A stretch of DNA of 64,000 bases, from assembly GCA_011009095.1 (NCBI GenBank), contig VTPC01090691.1, forward strand, positions 11,499 through 75,498, written 5' to 3'. Positions 44,500-56,929 of this stretch are shown here, one piece after another (within the stretch, counting starts at the first letter, position 1; every line of letters starts with the position of its first letter). Origin of the DNA: Ignelater luminosus. Its lineage: Eukaryota; Arthropoda; Insecta; Coleoptera; Elateridae. The position numbers and the translations under genes are program-made. The notes beneath the pieces were generated by a model that worked only from the letters and a program-made list of their open reading frames with translations, ran no database searches and had not been told where the DNA came from.

Positions 44500-46800
44500 T
44501 AAATCTATGGAAACGTTATTCTAGCCTATAAACAATTCACGATAATTACCACTTGTAATAATAATTTGAAGTAACGGTTGATAGGTAACAACGTTACAAC
44601 TTGCAAACTAAGCGACAAAATTCTATTCCTGAAACGAAAACAGAGCATTCTACAATTATTTTGAGTGAATAAAATGACCGTTTTTTTTATAAGTAAACAA
44701 AGGTTAGTAATGACTATTTTATTGACTCGAAATAATTGCATAATGGTGTTTTTTCCTCAAGGGAATAGACAGAAAATGTGCAATAGTACAAATCAGAGCC
44801 TTTTTGTTGCATGATCTTGTGGTGATGCAAACATTTGCAATCCATTTCTTTAGACGGAGCAACATTTCGCAACCGAGCAAAGATTTCTACTTCAAAAAAA
44901 TTGTTGAAGATACTCATTGTAGAGAATCAAAACTGAATCTAGAAACAATATAAAAATTTCACGATTTATCAAACAGTAAAAAATAAAATTGGAAGTTTTG
45001 CAACACTGAGTATGATAAGTGCTGCAGTTCTGCTTTCAAACTCTACTGAAAATAAATGAATTTTTATTGTAAATAATTAGGTAAGCTTTCAATATTCTTG
45101 ACAAATTCAACATTTATGATCTTTAGTTTTCTGTAGATTAATGCAAGAGCAAAATTTACCAAAAATGTAAGTAGGCGTTCCTAACGAATTAATTCACAGA
45201 GTCAGACCAATTCTATATACCATGCGTCACTTTAAAGTACAATAAGCTTTCATGCTTGAAGACTCGCGCAAAATAAAAAACAGCGAGCCTCAAATCGAGT
45301 GAACAATGATTAGTAATTAAAATTATGCAAGAATAGTATTTTAAGCTAGCGAAAATAAAACACATCATTATTTAGACTAGGTAGGCAAATTAGTTCATTA
45401 TTTTTAATTTCTTTATTAACACGTACATAATTTTTTCTATACTTACCAAATTACACAATTAAGTTAATTAAAGAATAAATTAAGTCGTTTGATTAATTCG
45501 ATTAATATTATTAGGTATTTTATTTAATAAATAAAGGATTTTAGAAGACAACAAATTTATATAAAACAATTTTAATGGAGTCATATTTATAATTTAACAT
45601 AAACCATAATTTTATTAACATTCAAATTACAAAATAAATTGAGTGCTTAAACACGTAATTACTCAAACTAATAAAAACTGAAATGTAATCCCACGTATTT
45701 CTATGAACACATTAAGAAAAAGAGTAAAAAAAACGTCGAAACGAAACGAAACAAGAAAATAATCGTGCTAGTGTTTTTATCTCCCAGGCATATTATAGTG
45801 GTAATCGTTTAAAATCAGCTAAATAGGCAAGGTTTCTTCGAAGTTTATTGCCCAACGCATACTTTATAAACGTGTTCTATCATAATAACGCATGTCAAAA
45901 TTCTACGGGCGTGCTGTAGATAGTATCAAGAGTTGGCCGGGCACAGTCAGTGTAAGTGTCGCCTCCTGTGGTGAGCTATTCAGCCATTATAAACAAGCTA
46001 CTAGCTCCCCAGATATTAGATTAGCTTAACAATACTTAATAATGATTAGTCCTATTCGCAGAATCGCTCTTTAACAACTCCCATAGGACACATCGTTTTC
46101 TCTCTCTAAATTTTGTTAACAATGCAGCGTCAAGGGTCAGAAATTGGAAAGCTATTCAATCAAAAGAGAGAAAGAAAGACATTTCTATTGTTGACCTGTT
46201 AAATTGGACACGAATATAGCTTTTTATAGATGGAGAGACGTTAATTATTTAAAATCCTTGAATTAAACTGAATTGCCGCTTATTTGAAATACGTGACTTG
46301 CTAATTAAAGCAGTTAATAATAGAGTGAGTTATAGAAAATAATTATTAGTTTTGAAACATGCTTTTGTATTCTTTTACAAATGAATAAATAAAAATTTTA
46401 ATAAGGTTTGTTACGAATATTTTATTTCAAACAAATTAGATGATTTTCCTTCCAATAAAATAATATCAAATTCTAGGCTTGCTGTTGCTTCTTGTTAGCT
46501 AGATTTAAGAATGGCACATAACACTAATACAATAATCAGTTTTCATAATCGACTGGTTGAAAGAATTCATAAAAAATAATATTCAAATTTAACACTTACG
46601 TTTCGCATATTACCAGATATTGCCTTCTAGTCAAAATAAAATATTCCTAAAATTTTTTTATCTCATTTCATTAGATACTTAACCCTTGTGTACGCGGAGA
46701 GGTACAGGTGTAACGATTTTATTTTCTTTGAAATATCTGATTGGTTTAAGTTGAAGTTATCCGTCTATGCATATTTATATTACAGTTTACAGGCGTGACA
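44500..46800. other. No recognisable gene
   Basis: AT-rich. Minus-strand frames at 44526-44741 and 44714-44917 have no recognised motif. A slightly GC-richer patch lies at 45900-46000. Confidence 0.45.
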
Positions 46801-48270
46801 TTTGGTAATTGTTCCAGTGTGTTCATCCATCCACCAACCACAAGCTAATGCCTTGTGATCGAGCAGTACTTGCTAATGGTCCTTCCCTGACAAATGGGTA
46901 TGGGCAACCTATCATGAATTCTATGACCATCCTTGTGAAGAATACTTTTACATGTAGCATCTGATATTTTTAGGATTGTAGGTATTCCCAAACTCCGTCC
47001 TAGTTCCCTATAGAAAATCCGACGGCCATATAAAGTCATTCTAGCTATTAAGTTGTTCTTTATGTAAAGAATATAACTTGCGAGGCATGCTATGTTATAA
47101 AACAGAACAAGTAGCCAGCGAAATGCTCTAAGTTTTGTAGAACAATGCCTTAATATTTTGTCCCTGTTATCTACTCCACTTTTAGTAGAATTGTAGCAAA
47201 TAATTATTTCTGGTCTTCTTTTTCGTTTAGAAACAGTGTCGTCATTGTGCATAGTGGATAACAAGATAACAGATTTGTTTGTTGGTCGCATACAAACATA
47301 GAGAAGTTTTCTACCTTAAATTTAAACATAAACGACAACGATTCTCGTTGCCTGTTTGCCATCATTTGTGGAAGAATGCACGTCTTATTCTTTTTTAGAG
47401 TGTCAACAACAGACAAAGAGACAAAGAGACAAAGAAATTATCCATTGTTACATTGCGTCCCGTATTTTTACACAGAATTGGCAGATTTGATTTATTTCTC
47501 GCCCTGTAACTGGTTTACCGGTATATATTAGACCTATAAATTCCGATGCCGTATGTATTGTCTAAAATTTTTTTCTTCCTTTATATGGAAAAAGTTGTTC
47601 ATCAATAACTACAAAATCAGATAGAACATAATGAGTGGGCAAAGTTTCATTTAGCATAAGCCAAATGTGTGTGATAGCCGTTGCTTTGTCGGTTAACAAT
47701 GTCTTTTCTAGTTTCGTCAACGTCAAAACGAATAAATTGACTTATTTCGCAAAATCTGCTGGCTAAGATTGGTCTATACAGTGACTCAGCATTACTGTTC
47801 CATAGTACCCTCACATGTTCCGAACCACAGCTCATTATAGCTATATATATCCATATAATTCTTCTTCAGTAAGAATTCGTCATTGTTCCTCTGGTTTACT
47901 TGAATGTTCTTCGTTCCACTTCCCATAGACTTTTATGGCTTTTCTATTTGTTGTCTAACTATAATTTCACAGATTGAATCAGAGAGAATGCACTTGTAAA
48001 ACCCCTTAGAGAAAGTGTCTCTGTAGATTTTACTAGACCAGGTTTCCAGCGAAATATATTTTGCCTTAGAGTTTGTCTTAGCGTTGGTGGTTGACAGTTG
48101 TCTTTACCGCGTAAAACTTGAAAACTAAAGGTTCTACTTTCATCTATAGCGTTGTCGTCAGCATCATCAGTTTTGTCTTCATCGTTTGATGAATTAAGTT
48201 CAATTCCTACGTCCAAATCATCAGAATTCTCTTCAATCTGCATGCTGCTGGTTATTGTTACCTTCATGAC
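46800..48270 (-). pseudogene. piggyBac-type transposase
   Basis: The remnant starts with an acidic N terminus (47959-48267: SDDLDVGIELNSSNDEDKTD). The middle frame (47647-47835) carries the SLYRPILASRFCEISQFIRFD block. Near 47606 another frame reads FVVIDEQLFPYKGRKKF with the first catalytic Asp, near 47445 NVTMDNFF with the second, and the frame 46845-47291 has KPEIIICYNSTKSGVDNRDK-like sequence (RRPEIIICYNSTKSGVD) with the third. It cuts at TTAA in functional relatives. The C-terminal Cys-rich domain is not recognisable. Frameshifts separate the pieces. No TTAA-flanked inverted repeats located. Confidence 0.85.
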
Positions 48271-48274
48271 ATAT

Positions 48275-50330
48275 CTGATGCTATTTAATGCCCCATCGGT
48301 TAAGAAACATTGCTTAATTGAGTAGACGCGAGCCTACTTTGCGAAGATAGCTAAGAAATGGTTTTAGTCATTTGAGTCTATTCGTAACTCTAGCACAAAA
48401 ACGTTTTTCCTTTCGCTAACGGTGTGCTGCGTTTGTTGTTTCACTGCACGAACTTGCGTTTTCAGACTTGTCTTCAGTGGCTTATCTAATGACCGCTCCT
48501 TCTCTTACTTATCGCGAATTACGTACGTATTGTTTTAACATTATTCAGCAGCAAAGTTCAAAAGCAAACCATGGTACTCTCAAGCATTTCTTTATTCGTT
48601 GCTTCGTAAACTGCCTTTCTGTCTGTTTCAGAGTTATCGGTCTTAATTTGCAAAAGATACTCCAACTGTATCGTTTCCGTTCACCAGAGGAAATATAGAA
48701 GGTCCTGAAAATCCTCTACATTTTAATTTTCAATCCCCATTCCTACAAATCAAATACATTCAATCAGTTTTCTTACTTAAACTTTTTCTTGTTAGGTTCC
48801 ACAGCTTCCAACTTGTTTTGCAACTTTCAAGACAGAGATCTTGATGAGCTTGAGCTCATTACAGAGTTTTCTTGACTAAAATCAAAATTCTTGATACGAG
48901 TCCATCGAGAAAGGTAGTTTTAACTCGATGAGATTGCACCATCAAGGCATACATCAGTTGACAGCTACGACTGTAAAATTTTAGGTGTTATTAGATGATA
49001 CATATAATACAATAAAACTTCGTTTTTCGCTCAGTCCTTTTTTTGGTTACCCATTCACTTACGTAAGAATAATTTTTAGTTACAACTCACTCACGTCCAT
49101 TCAGTGCGGCATATGAAATCGTGATCCTCAAATCCTACAAGTTTCGAGATTCTTATAGGCTATGAGATTTCCAAATGAATATGTGCATTCATTTATATAA
49201 TTGACATTTTTTCTCCTGGTAGAGAAGTATAAATAAATAAATAAAACAACTACTTAAGAAAGTACTTATATTCATCCAAACCATTAAAATACAAATGTTT
49301 GATGTTGAATATTGACATTTCTAATTATTCACGAATATCAATTGCACTTATCAAAATGTCCACTGAGTTATTTTTTTATCGGTTAATTCCAATACTTACA
49401 GTAATTGATAAATATTTAAAACTTTTTTATAGGTGAAGCTTTACTTTTTTGTATTAGAAAATCTAAAAACAACACGATTGAATAACCACATTTTATTCTG
49501 ATTATTTTAAGCCTGGTAGTTCGAATTAAACTGTCTCATCTAACAAGCATTGGAAGTCTGCCCCTACCGAAGATAACATATTTATGTGTACAATTGTAAG
49601 CAGCTTGTGAATCGTAAACAGTCTTTAATGTGAATCAATAAAATTTTTAAAGTGTAGTGATGAAGATTAAAAATTGTTGCTTCTGAGAGATTTGCAGTTT
49701 TACAATGTTTTAACAATTATTATTAACAATTCATTGAGGTTATCGTCCTAAGATACACAAACCTAGATACACCTAGAACAAAGGATATTTTCGAGTAATA
49801 GAATATTTAAGTAAGGACAAAGCTGGTTTGTAGTTGCTAAGCTTTACATGGAGGCGTTTGAAACTAGGCGTCATAATTAATTGTTATCAATAAGATATCT
49901 AATTTGAATCAACTGTAAGGTAATAAATATTTAATAGCTACCAAAGAAATTACATTGTTGCCTACAACTATTGTAATTTTTATTATTTTTTTGTTACAAA
50001 GTTAGTATTTAGGATGCAATTAGAAATAGCAAACAAATATGAGTTGGCGTGAAGTCAGAGGTAGTTTGATTTTTACCTTTTTCATTTGGAAGATTTCTGT
50101 TAGGTTAACCTTTGAGGTTTTGGGCTCCAATCTAATCTGATCAGCTGTAATAAAGAATTCTCATACCTTTACTTTCTCAATTAACATTTTCCTGTAATGA
50201 GACAATGCGTAAAAGTAATTTTCAAAGAGAAGAACTATTGAGCAAAGGAAATACTACATAAAGATAATTAAATAGAAAATGAATGAGATTTAAGGATCAC
50301 GACTGCAGAACAGGGTAAAACCTGTACACT
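48275..50330. other. No recognisable gene
   Basis: AT-rich; the plus frame 48468-48698 lacks recognised motifs. Confidence 0.5.
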
Positions 50331-50560
50331 AAGCGTTTACAACCACCGAAAAATAGTAGCAGCAATATGAAGTCTTGGGTTGTCATACATTAGACAAAAT
50401 TCTGGATGAAGTTCTTTAGCTAGGGAAAGGGCAATAGGCTGCAGATATCTGTTCTTCATCCTATCATTATTTTTCTTATAACATGGGATTTTCCACTTGT
50501 TGAACATTTCTCTACAGTTCCTGATTGCAAGACTGAAACGGAAACCGCGACTTTAAGGTA
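50330..50560 (-). pseudogene. Tc1-like transposase catalytic fragment
   Basis: A minus-strand frame reads RYLQPIALSLAKELHPEFCL then MYDNPRLHIAATIFRWL. This matches the YLxxxLxPxxxxHPxxxxMQDNARPHxA block with the second catalytic Asp of Tc1-like transposases (here MYDNPRLH). Only this short block is recognisable. No ends seen. Confidence 0.6.
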
Positions 50561-50564
50561 AATA

Positions 50565-52110
50565 GAACTGTACCCTATTGTTGCTCATTCCAATTCTCAT
50601 GATCCTTGCCCATCTCATGTAATCATTGCTCATCATCTTATGTAATTGCTGAACATCTTAAAGGGCAACAAGAACGAAGATTGAACTAAAGAGATTCAAT
50701 TGTCTCATAACCTCAAGGATTTGTCCTGGACTTCCACCGAATAGATTATTCTGAATGCAATAAATCTGCTAATATAATGACTAAACTTGTAACGTACCTA
50801 ACCTTCCGTTGCATATAAATTTACTCTAGTGTAACTAAAACGCTGCTGGTCTTAAGCCGGCTAAATGCAGTGGGTGGGCTTGGGTGAGGATAAGAAGATT
50901 ATGCATACAATAGAACAGAAGACTTTAATTAAATACGTACGTATACTAAAGAAAGGAAAAAAAATAATTAATAAGAAAAATTTAAACAATCAGTTAGCAA
51001 ATTGACGACTTCGTCAGTATGCATTTGAATGAAATAGAATTAATCCAAATGGCAATTTAAAAAAGTATTGAATAAATTTAGAAGTCTTAAAAAAATTGTT
51101 AAGAATTTAAATATTTAACGACAACAAGCATGTTGGAATGGTAAACAGGTGTCCCGATGTGCAGCCAATACGCCGGCACTGAGACTTAGAACCAAGCAGA
51201 AACCCAGTTGAACAAAAACACTTAACGGAATCTTCGAGAGTTGTCACCTTCCACAGCAACAAATTAAAGTTGAGCCAAAAAAAAAACTCCAAGAAGTGAC
51301 CCTCAAGATTTCAGGGACGGGAACAAGCTGAATAAAACCAAACATCTCGTATGAGACCTACTAAGCTATAAAACACAATCCGCTTACCCTCGCTGAGCTG
51401 AGGCTTGTCACAAACACAGAAACGTACAAATCACCAGACGAAACGCATCGGCGACGAATTTGCATCCAACTGACTCTCTTAGCGCTGGGTCAAATTCCCA
51501 CATCAGGGTAAAGTCGCTCCCCTCCAAGAAATTCTCGGTTCTTGGAAAATTTCAAAATTTAACAAAACAAGAGACGACTTTAGGCTGTAAACTCTGATAA
51601 CACACACTAAGGTCAAGTAACAAAGGATTAAATTATGAACCTCAGTGTAAAAAAAGTACGCTAAGTCAGCACTCCAGCAAAACTCAGCTTGCTAGGTGCA
51701 TAGTGCAAAATCGTGGTACGTTCAACACAAATTTCTAAGTCCATTGAACGGTGCTACTTTCTCAAAATTTTTTTCCGAATAGATGGATAACAATAGTTAT
51801 TTGTGTTACAAAGGAAAAAGACACTTTCTTACCAAGTTTCACTTATGAGTTTTTGGTCGGCCCCAAACAGTTTTTCAAAAATTGTTCATTTTAAATTAAA
51901 TATTTAATCGATATTTGCAACTGTCTTTTTTATGATATTCAAGACGTACATTTAAGGAGAAACATAAAAAAGACTGAAACTTAACTCTATTTAATGGTCA
52001 ATTCTCAACTAGAAAATCAGGATCGACAAAGAAAAATTATTTTTCCATTAATTTTAGACAGTAACATATAGAATTCAGTTTCTCAAGAAATATTCATATT
52101 CACAAATAAT
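50565..52110. other. No recognisable gene
   Basis: Nothing recognised on either strand. The patch 51100-51550 is somewhat less AT-rich, without a coding signature. Confidence 0.45.
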
Positions 52111-52124
52111 TTTTAGAAGGTGAT

Positions 52125-53353
52125 GTCACCTACGTCACAAGTCGATACAGTTTACGCTATTAAAAACACAGAAGAAGTAATTACAACTTTGCAGTAATTA
52201 AAATTTTGTTGGAAAATTATATTAATGAAAAGTTTACTGTTTTATCAACTACCTTAATACATTGGAAATTTTATGCAGCTTCGATTTGTGGTACTTTTGC
52301 CTTCAATATTCCTCAGTATGTTTATTTGCACCTGCTCTACAGCTCTGAGGAAGCATTCAATGAAACCTTAGCTTTTTATTATTTTTTTACAGCTCTTATT
52401 TTTTGTGTTGGACTATTTTGTTCAACGTTTTTGATAGCGTTTGCCAAAATCTGCGATTCTGGCATTTTTCTTTTCTTTTCCTTACTTAACTTTCTTACTG
52501 TTCGTTAATTGCTTTAATTTATTTTCTGGGTTTTGTTTTCTATAGAGAATCCTTAAATCTTTCGCAACGTTTTCTTTGTTGTTCTTTGCATATTTCTAAA
52601 TATTTTTTATACACTTCGTTATCATTTTTAACTTTTTGCCTGTATTCTCGTGTTCTTATTTTTGAAGATATTTCTGCAATATTAATGAAGCGTTAATTTT
52701 GCTATCCATTTAGTTTAAAGCTTTGTAATTTTTTCTAAAATGTTTATTATGATAAATAATCTTGTAGAAAGAATAAAGGGCTCAAATGTCACCTATGTTA
52801 CAATTTTTTTTAAATTAGACTTAATTATCACAATCGTCTGCTATCTAAAAAACTTTTGTAAGTTTTGTGTCACCTACGTTACACTTAATACCATTTAAAC
52901 TTCACTGACTATACTCTTGCTTTTTTTACATATAAATCACCAGATGCTTTAGATAAATTTCTTATTTAATACTGCTTGTTTTTTAATTAGGGACCTGGCA
53001 ATTATAAAGAATGTTGTAATTCTGAAAACCTAAGATTATAGATGGCGAAACTGGCGGTGAATACGACCTTAAGAATCTGCCGTTAGTTACAGATAATGTA
53101 GTTGCCTTTCTACCTTGATCTTGATTTTTGGAAATAAATAAAAATAAAACAAAATTGATAAAGAATAATTAGAAAATTATTTTAGGTGACGCCTATCAAA
53201 AATTACTCTCTGAAGATTTTTCCTGATATTTCTTGTCTTACATCAGTATGATATTTAATTTCAAATGAGTCATGTTTCTACTAAAATACCTCGCAGGGAT
53301 CGAACGGGTTGAAAAAAAATAAAATCAAGTCGAAAAGTTGTAAGGTAGGTGAC
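52125..53353. repeat. Recurring GTCACCTACGTTACA word
   Basis: The 15-mer GTCACCTACGTCACA at 52125-52139 recurs as GTCACCTATGTTACA at 52788-52802 and GTCACCTACGTTACA at 52869-52883. Shorter inverted forms occur at about 53183-53190 (TAGGTGAC) and 53345-53353 (GTAGGTGAC). The recurrence within 1.2 kb is unlikely to be chance in such AT-rich sequence. Function unknown. Confidence 0.5.
52330..52720 (-). pseudogene. Remnant of unnamed basic coiled protein family
   Basis: From about 52700 downward on the minus strand one frame reads IRTREYRQKVKNDNEVYKKY and then LEICKEQQRKRCERFKDSL, followed in a neighbouring frame by NKLKQLTNSKKVK and KEKKNARI. This resembles the KREYRRKLKEDPEKYxxYLxKERxRYxxRK...LTxRxKRxxRKxWR start of uncharacterised multi-copy insect proteins, probably transposon-encoded. 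The opposite-strand frame 52206-52508 is hydrophobic only because it is antisense to this Lys-rich code. Flanked by repeated GTCACCTACGTTACA-like words. Confidence 0.4.
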
Positions 53354-53599
53354 AATAGAATAGCCTTTTTCTAATTATTAAGAAAGAACAATTTAGATGT
53401 TGAGTATTAAAAAAATTATGCCGCTTAAATACTGGACATTGCAAACTTCTAAGAAATAGATTATATACACAATAAATTACTTTACTTACGGCCAGAGTCG
53501 GCGTTGGGATATTTGTGTAATAAGTGGTGCATTTAATGTCAGTTTCAGTTGTTTCATTAGCCACTGTGCAGCCTCTAGTCACCGTGGTGTCTATGGCAC

Positions 53600-53724
53600 A
53601 TTGCGTCAGTACGTTTAAAATCTACAAAATTTCAGAATTGCAAATCGTACAGAAAGACTTACAGATATGGGTTTTCAACGTTTGAAGATTCTGAGAAAAA
53701 TGTACTCTACTAGATACTCGTATA
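53600..53724 (+). repeat. Left part of ~245-bp repeat split by Ginger
   Basis: Shares ACTTACAGATATGGGTTTTC with the copy at 57587 and, in diverged form, with the minus-strand pair at 38225-38720. It ends at the TATA target site at 53721-53724, and the expected continuation is found at 57428. Confidence 0.7.
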
Positions 53725-53877
53725 TGTTACCGGACAAACCCGAAATCCGGATATTCTAGTATTGACTAGGACAAACGCAAAGCTTCTGCATTCCCTAGGA
53801 ACAACGCAAATTTCCTAGGCCAAACGCGGAGTGCCAGACTAATTCAGGAATAACTGATTTTAGAGAAGGAAATTCTA
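53725..53877 (+). repeat. Left terminal inverted repeat of Ginger element
   Basis: Inverted match to 57271-57423. It contains three related words starting CTAGG at 53766, 53795 and 53815 (CTAGGACAAACGCAAAG, CTAGGAACAACGCAAAT, CTAGGCCAAACGCGGAG), candidate transposase-binding sites. Confidence 0.9.
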
Positions 53878-54055
53878 ATATATAAACTCATTATCGCACT
53901 TCTTCATTTTCCAAACATTAATTCGTACAATAATAAAGGGCCTTATGAAACATGTCTTTTCATATCCTAATTGTTTACAGTTGTTCGTTATAATTAATGA
54001 AGTTTAGCAACTGCATTATTTTTGTAGGTTTTGATCGCAGTCGGCTGCGAAAAAG

Positions 54056-55498
54056 GTGGCTTTGCAATATCGTCGATTGAAACGATTTGATGTTATTGAA
54101 ATAAACAGAAACAAAAAACTAATTGCTAAATCATCAGAAAACGACATACGTTATTTTTTGCCTATTGATGAGGTGTTTGATGCTATTGATAGTGCACATC
54201 GCGCAGTTGGGCATGGTGGAAGGGATAGATTACTCTCCGAAACGAGCAAAAAGTATGCAAACATAACAAAAGAAATGATAAACTTATTTTTATCCATGTG
54301 AGAAAGTTGTCATATGAAAGGAACAAAAAGAAAGAAGGGTTTAGTTTCTCGACCAATTTTGCATAATCAAATGAATAGTCGCTATCAGGTCGACCTAAAA
54401 GATATGCAATCACAAAGTGATGCAGGTAACAAATTTATAATGGTGTATCAGGATCACCTAACGAAATTTGTTATTCTGAGAGCTCTTCGCACTAAAACAG
54501 CTGAAGAAGTAGCATATCACTCAGTTGATATTTTTACGCTCTTTGGTGCCCCTTGCATTCTGCATTCCGATAATGGACGCGAATTTGTCAACAAAATAAT
54601 AAATGAGTTATTCGATCTTTGGCCAGAATTAAGGTTAGTGCACTGTAAACCTCGACATAGCCAATGCCAATGTAGAAAACATGTTGGCAACGTGGCTAAA
54701 GGACAAAAACACTCTAAAATTAACAGAAGGACTTAAGTTCGTACAATTTATGAAGAACAGAGCGCTGCACTCAGGCATCAGCATGTCACCCTACAAGGCC
54801 ATGTTTGTTATGGAGCACAGGGTAGGGCTGATTACGACTAAATTGAGCGAGGAAGTTATTTTTGATTTACACACCGAGGAAGACTTAGAGAAAGTCATAT
54901 CATCGACAAATTCGGGCGAAACAGAATCAGAGATGAGACAACGAAACGACAAAGAAGTGGCAGTAGAAATGGAAAGAGAAGAGGTAGATAGTCGTGATGA
55001 GAATGACCAACAAAATGATCAATATTGAAATGAAGTCAGTAGTATTGCAACAGCTAGGGAGAGAGCTGCACTTTTTCTACGAAAGCAGGCCAAAAAAATG
55101 GCGACAAGCTACATCCACCAGCTAATATTGGCGACAATGTCACAGTGCCCAAACCAGATGTAGATAAAGCAAGAGGAAGTTTACGTAATATCATGGCCGT
55201 AGTTCTAAACGTGACAGACGATAATTTATATAAGCTAGGTACTAAAGACGGTTGTTTAAGACAATTGTATGCGCGATCAGAATTTGAAATCTACAAACAC
55301 AATTTTATTTCAATAGATGATATTGATCAAAACCAAACAATTTCTCTCAGAACTGCAGCCACAGTTTCTTCGGGTAAAGCTCAGGGATACATTAGATGCC
55401 AGTGTACTAAACACTATGGAACAAACTTACGCATGTGTAAAGGGCGACAACTCTGCAGTTCGAAATGCCATAACAGCAATTCCTGTAGAAATAAGTAA
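54056..55498 (+). pseudogene. Ginger2/KRBA2-like integrase transposase
   Basis: The frame starts near MALQYRRLKRF. A zinc-binding region follows: AHRAVGHGGRDR supplies the two His, but the first Cys of the CESC-like pair is a TGA stop at 54299-54301. The rve core (54314-54736, same frame) has QVDLKDM with the first catalytic Asp, YQDHLTKFVILRAL, and LHSDNGREFVNKI with the second. Right after PRHSQ a deletion of about eight codons with a frameshift (near 54665-54680) removes the SVER-type block with the catalytic Glu. The frame 54681-55028 continues with FVQFMKNRALHSGISMSPYK and an acidic tail. After a further break, 55145-55498 ends in a Cys-rich domain (CQCTKHYG, LCSSKCHNSNSCRNK) typical of KRAB-A-domain-containing-protein-2-like proteins. 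Confidence 0.85.
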
Positions 55499-55697
55499 AC
55501 ATCTGACTTACAGCAACTTGGTTTTGTCTTACTTCGAATTTAAAGAATTGTTTTTATACATTATCATGAAGATTGATTTTATTATAACACAATAGTTAGT
55601 AATTTTAATTATTATGTTTTATTTCTTTTCGTAATAGTTCTAGTAAATACCTACCTATTATTGTTTATTTTATTTTTTATTTTTTATAATTGTCGTA

Positions 55698-55725
55698 AAG
55701 GTTGAACACGCCAAAACCTGGGCAC
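55698..55725 (+). repeat. Left inverted repeat of DD37E element
   Basis: 28 bp starting AAGGTTGAACACGCCAAAAC; 26 of 28 positions match the inverse of 56930-56957. Confidence 0.92.
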
Positions 55726-55850
55726 GAATTAGAACTTGCTAGTGCTAAGATAAGAGACATAGGTTGTTTTTTATTTTGACAAAACATATCTAGTAGCCAT
55801 AGAAACAAAATCTGACAATTGATATTTTTTGTTGTTCATTCGTTGTTAAC

Positions 55851-56831
55851 ATGGAAAGCCGTCAACTGCAGCTACGTGAAATTATCTTGCACGAAAACAC
55901 TAAAAATCTTCTAATGAGTTACAAAGCACTAGCAAAAAAGTTAAATTATCCTCAATCAACTGCTTGTTCTGTTTTAAAAAAGTTCCGAGACCGTTTAACA
56001 GTAGAAAGAAAGCCAGGAAGCGGAGGAAAACAAGGAGTGAAGTGAATTGTATCTAATCCCAATGTTGTCATCGCGTGATGTGACTAAAAAGATAAAAATG
56101 TCCCAATCATATGTACAAAAAGTTAAGAGTAGAGCTAGTTTAAAAAGTTATAAGGCAAAAATCGCACCCGATCGTAATGCTAAACAGAATTTAACTGCCA
56201 AAACGTAGATCGACAAAATTGCACAAAAATTTTTTAACAAGATATGAATGCATGGTGATGGATGACGAAACTTATATCAAAGGAAATTTCGGGTCACGAG
56301 TTTTACACCAGCAAAGGTCGTGAAGATGCTCCAGAAGATTGTAAACTTAAAAAAAGGTCCAAGTATCCAAGAAAATACTTACATTGGCAAGCTATTTGTA
56401 GCTGTGGAAAAAGAAGTCGGTCATTCATCACCACGGGAACAATAAACCAGGAAATTTACAAAACGGACTGCTTGCAAAAGCTGCTTCTGCCTTTTCTACA
56501 AGAGCATAAGTCATAACCATTGTTTTGGCCAGACTTAGCCAGTTGCCACTATGCTAAATCAGTGAAAGAGTTGTATGAGCAAATGGAGTTGTTGTAGTTC
56601 CCAAAGACTGCAATCCCCCCCAACAGTCCTGAACTTCGACCAATCGAAGAGTATTGGTCTATAATGAAATACATCTTAAAAAAGAAAGGTGCAGAAGCAA
56701 ATTCCGTGGCTGACCTACAGAAATCCTGGTCATGGGCTACAAAGAGAGTCAGCGATGAGGACGTGCAAACCCGAATGAGTCGTATACGACGTAAAGTACG
56801 TTCTGTGGCGTATGCTGGTAAATTAGATTAA
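55851..56831 (+). pseudogene. DD37E transposase
   Basis: The N-terminal helix-turn-helix is in 55851-56045 (ALAKKLNYPQSTACSVLKKF). A second DNA-binding part follows in another frame (SSRDVTKKIKMSQSYVQKVK). CMVMDDETYIKGNFG near 56250-56290 carries the first catalytic Asp; 56262-56516 continues with KYPRKYLHWQAICSCGKRS; then PLFWPDLASCHYAK holds the second Asp and NSPELRPIEEYWS near 56620 the Glu. I count 37 residues between the second Asp and that Glu, as in the DD37E family known from mosquitoes. It ends MSRIRRKVRSVAYAGKLD at 56831. Several stops and shifts (for example TGA at 56043, TAG at 56206) inactivate it, but all three catalytic codons persist. Confidence 0.85.
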
Positions 56832-56929
56832 ACAAATATTGTTCACATGTAAAAGACATCCTAAATAAATAAAGTATCTCTTGTTTTTGTTCAAATAATA
56901 ACTTCTTTTTTTATAAAATAAAATTTTAA

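Noticed and set aside
52206..52508. 100-codon hydrophobic plus frame, membrane-protein-like
   Set aside because: It lies opposite a Lys-rich minus-strand relic with a recognisable family pattern; hydrophobic residues arise from complementary T-rich codons.
55317..55595. 92-codon plus frame overlapping the Ginger C terminus
   Set aside because: A different frame of the same DNA; the Cys-rich frame 55145-55498 matches the KRBA2-like C terminus.
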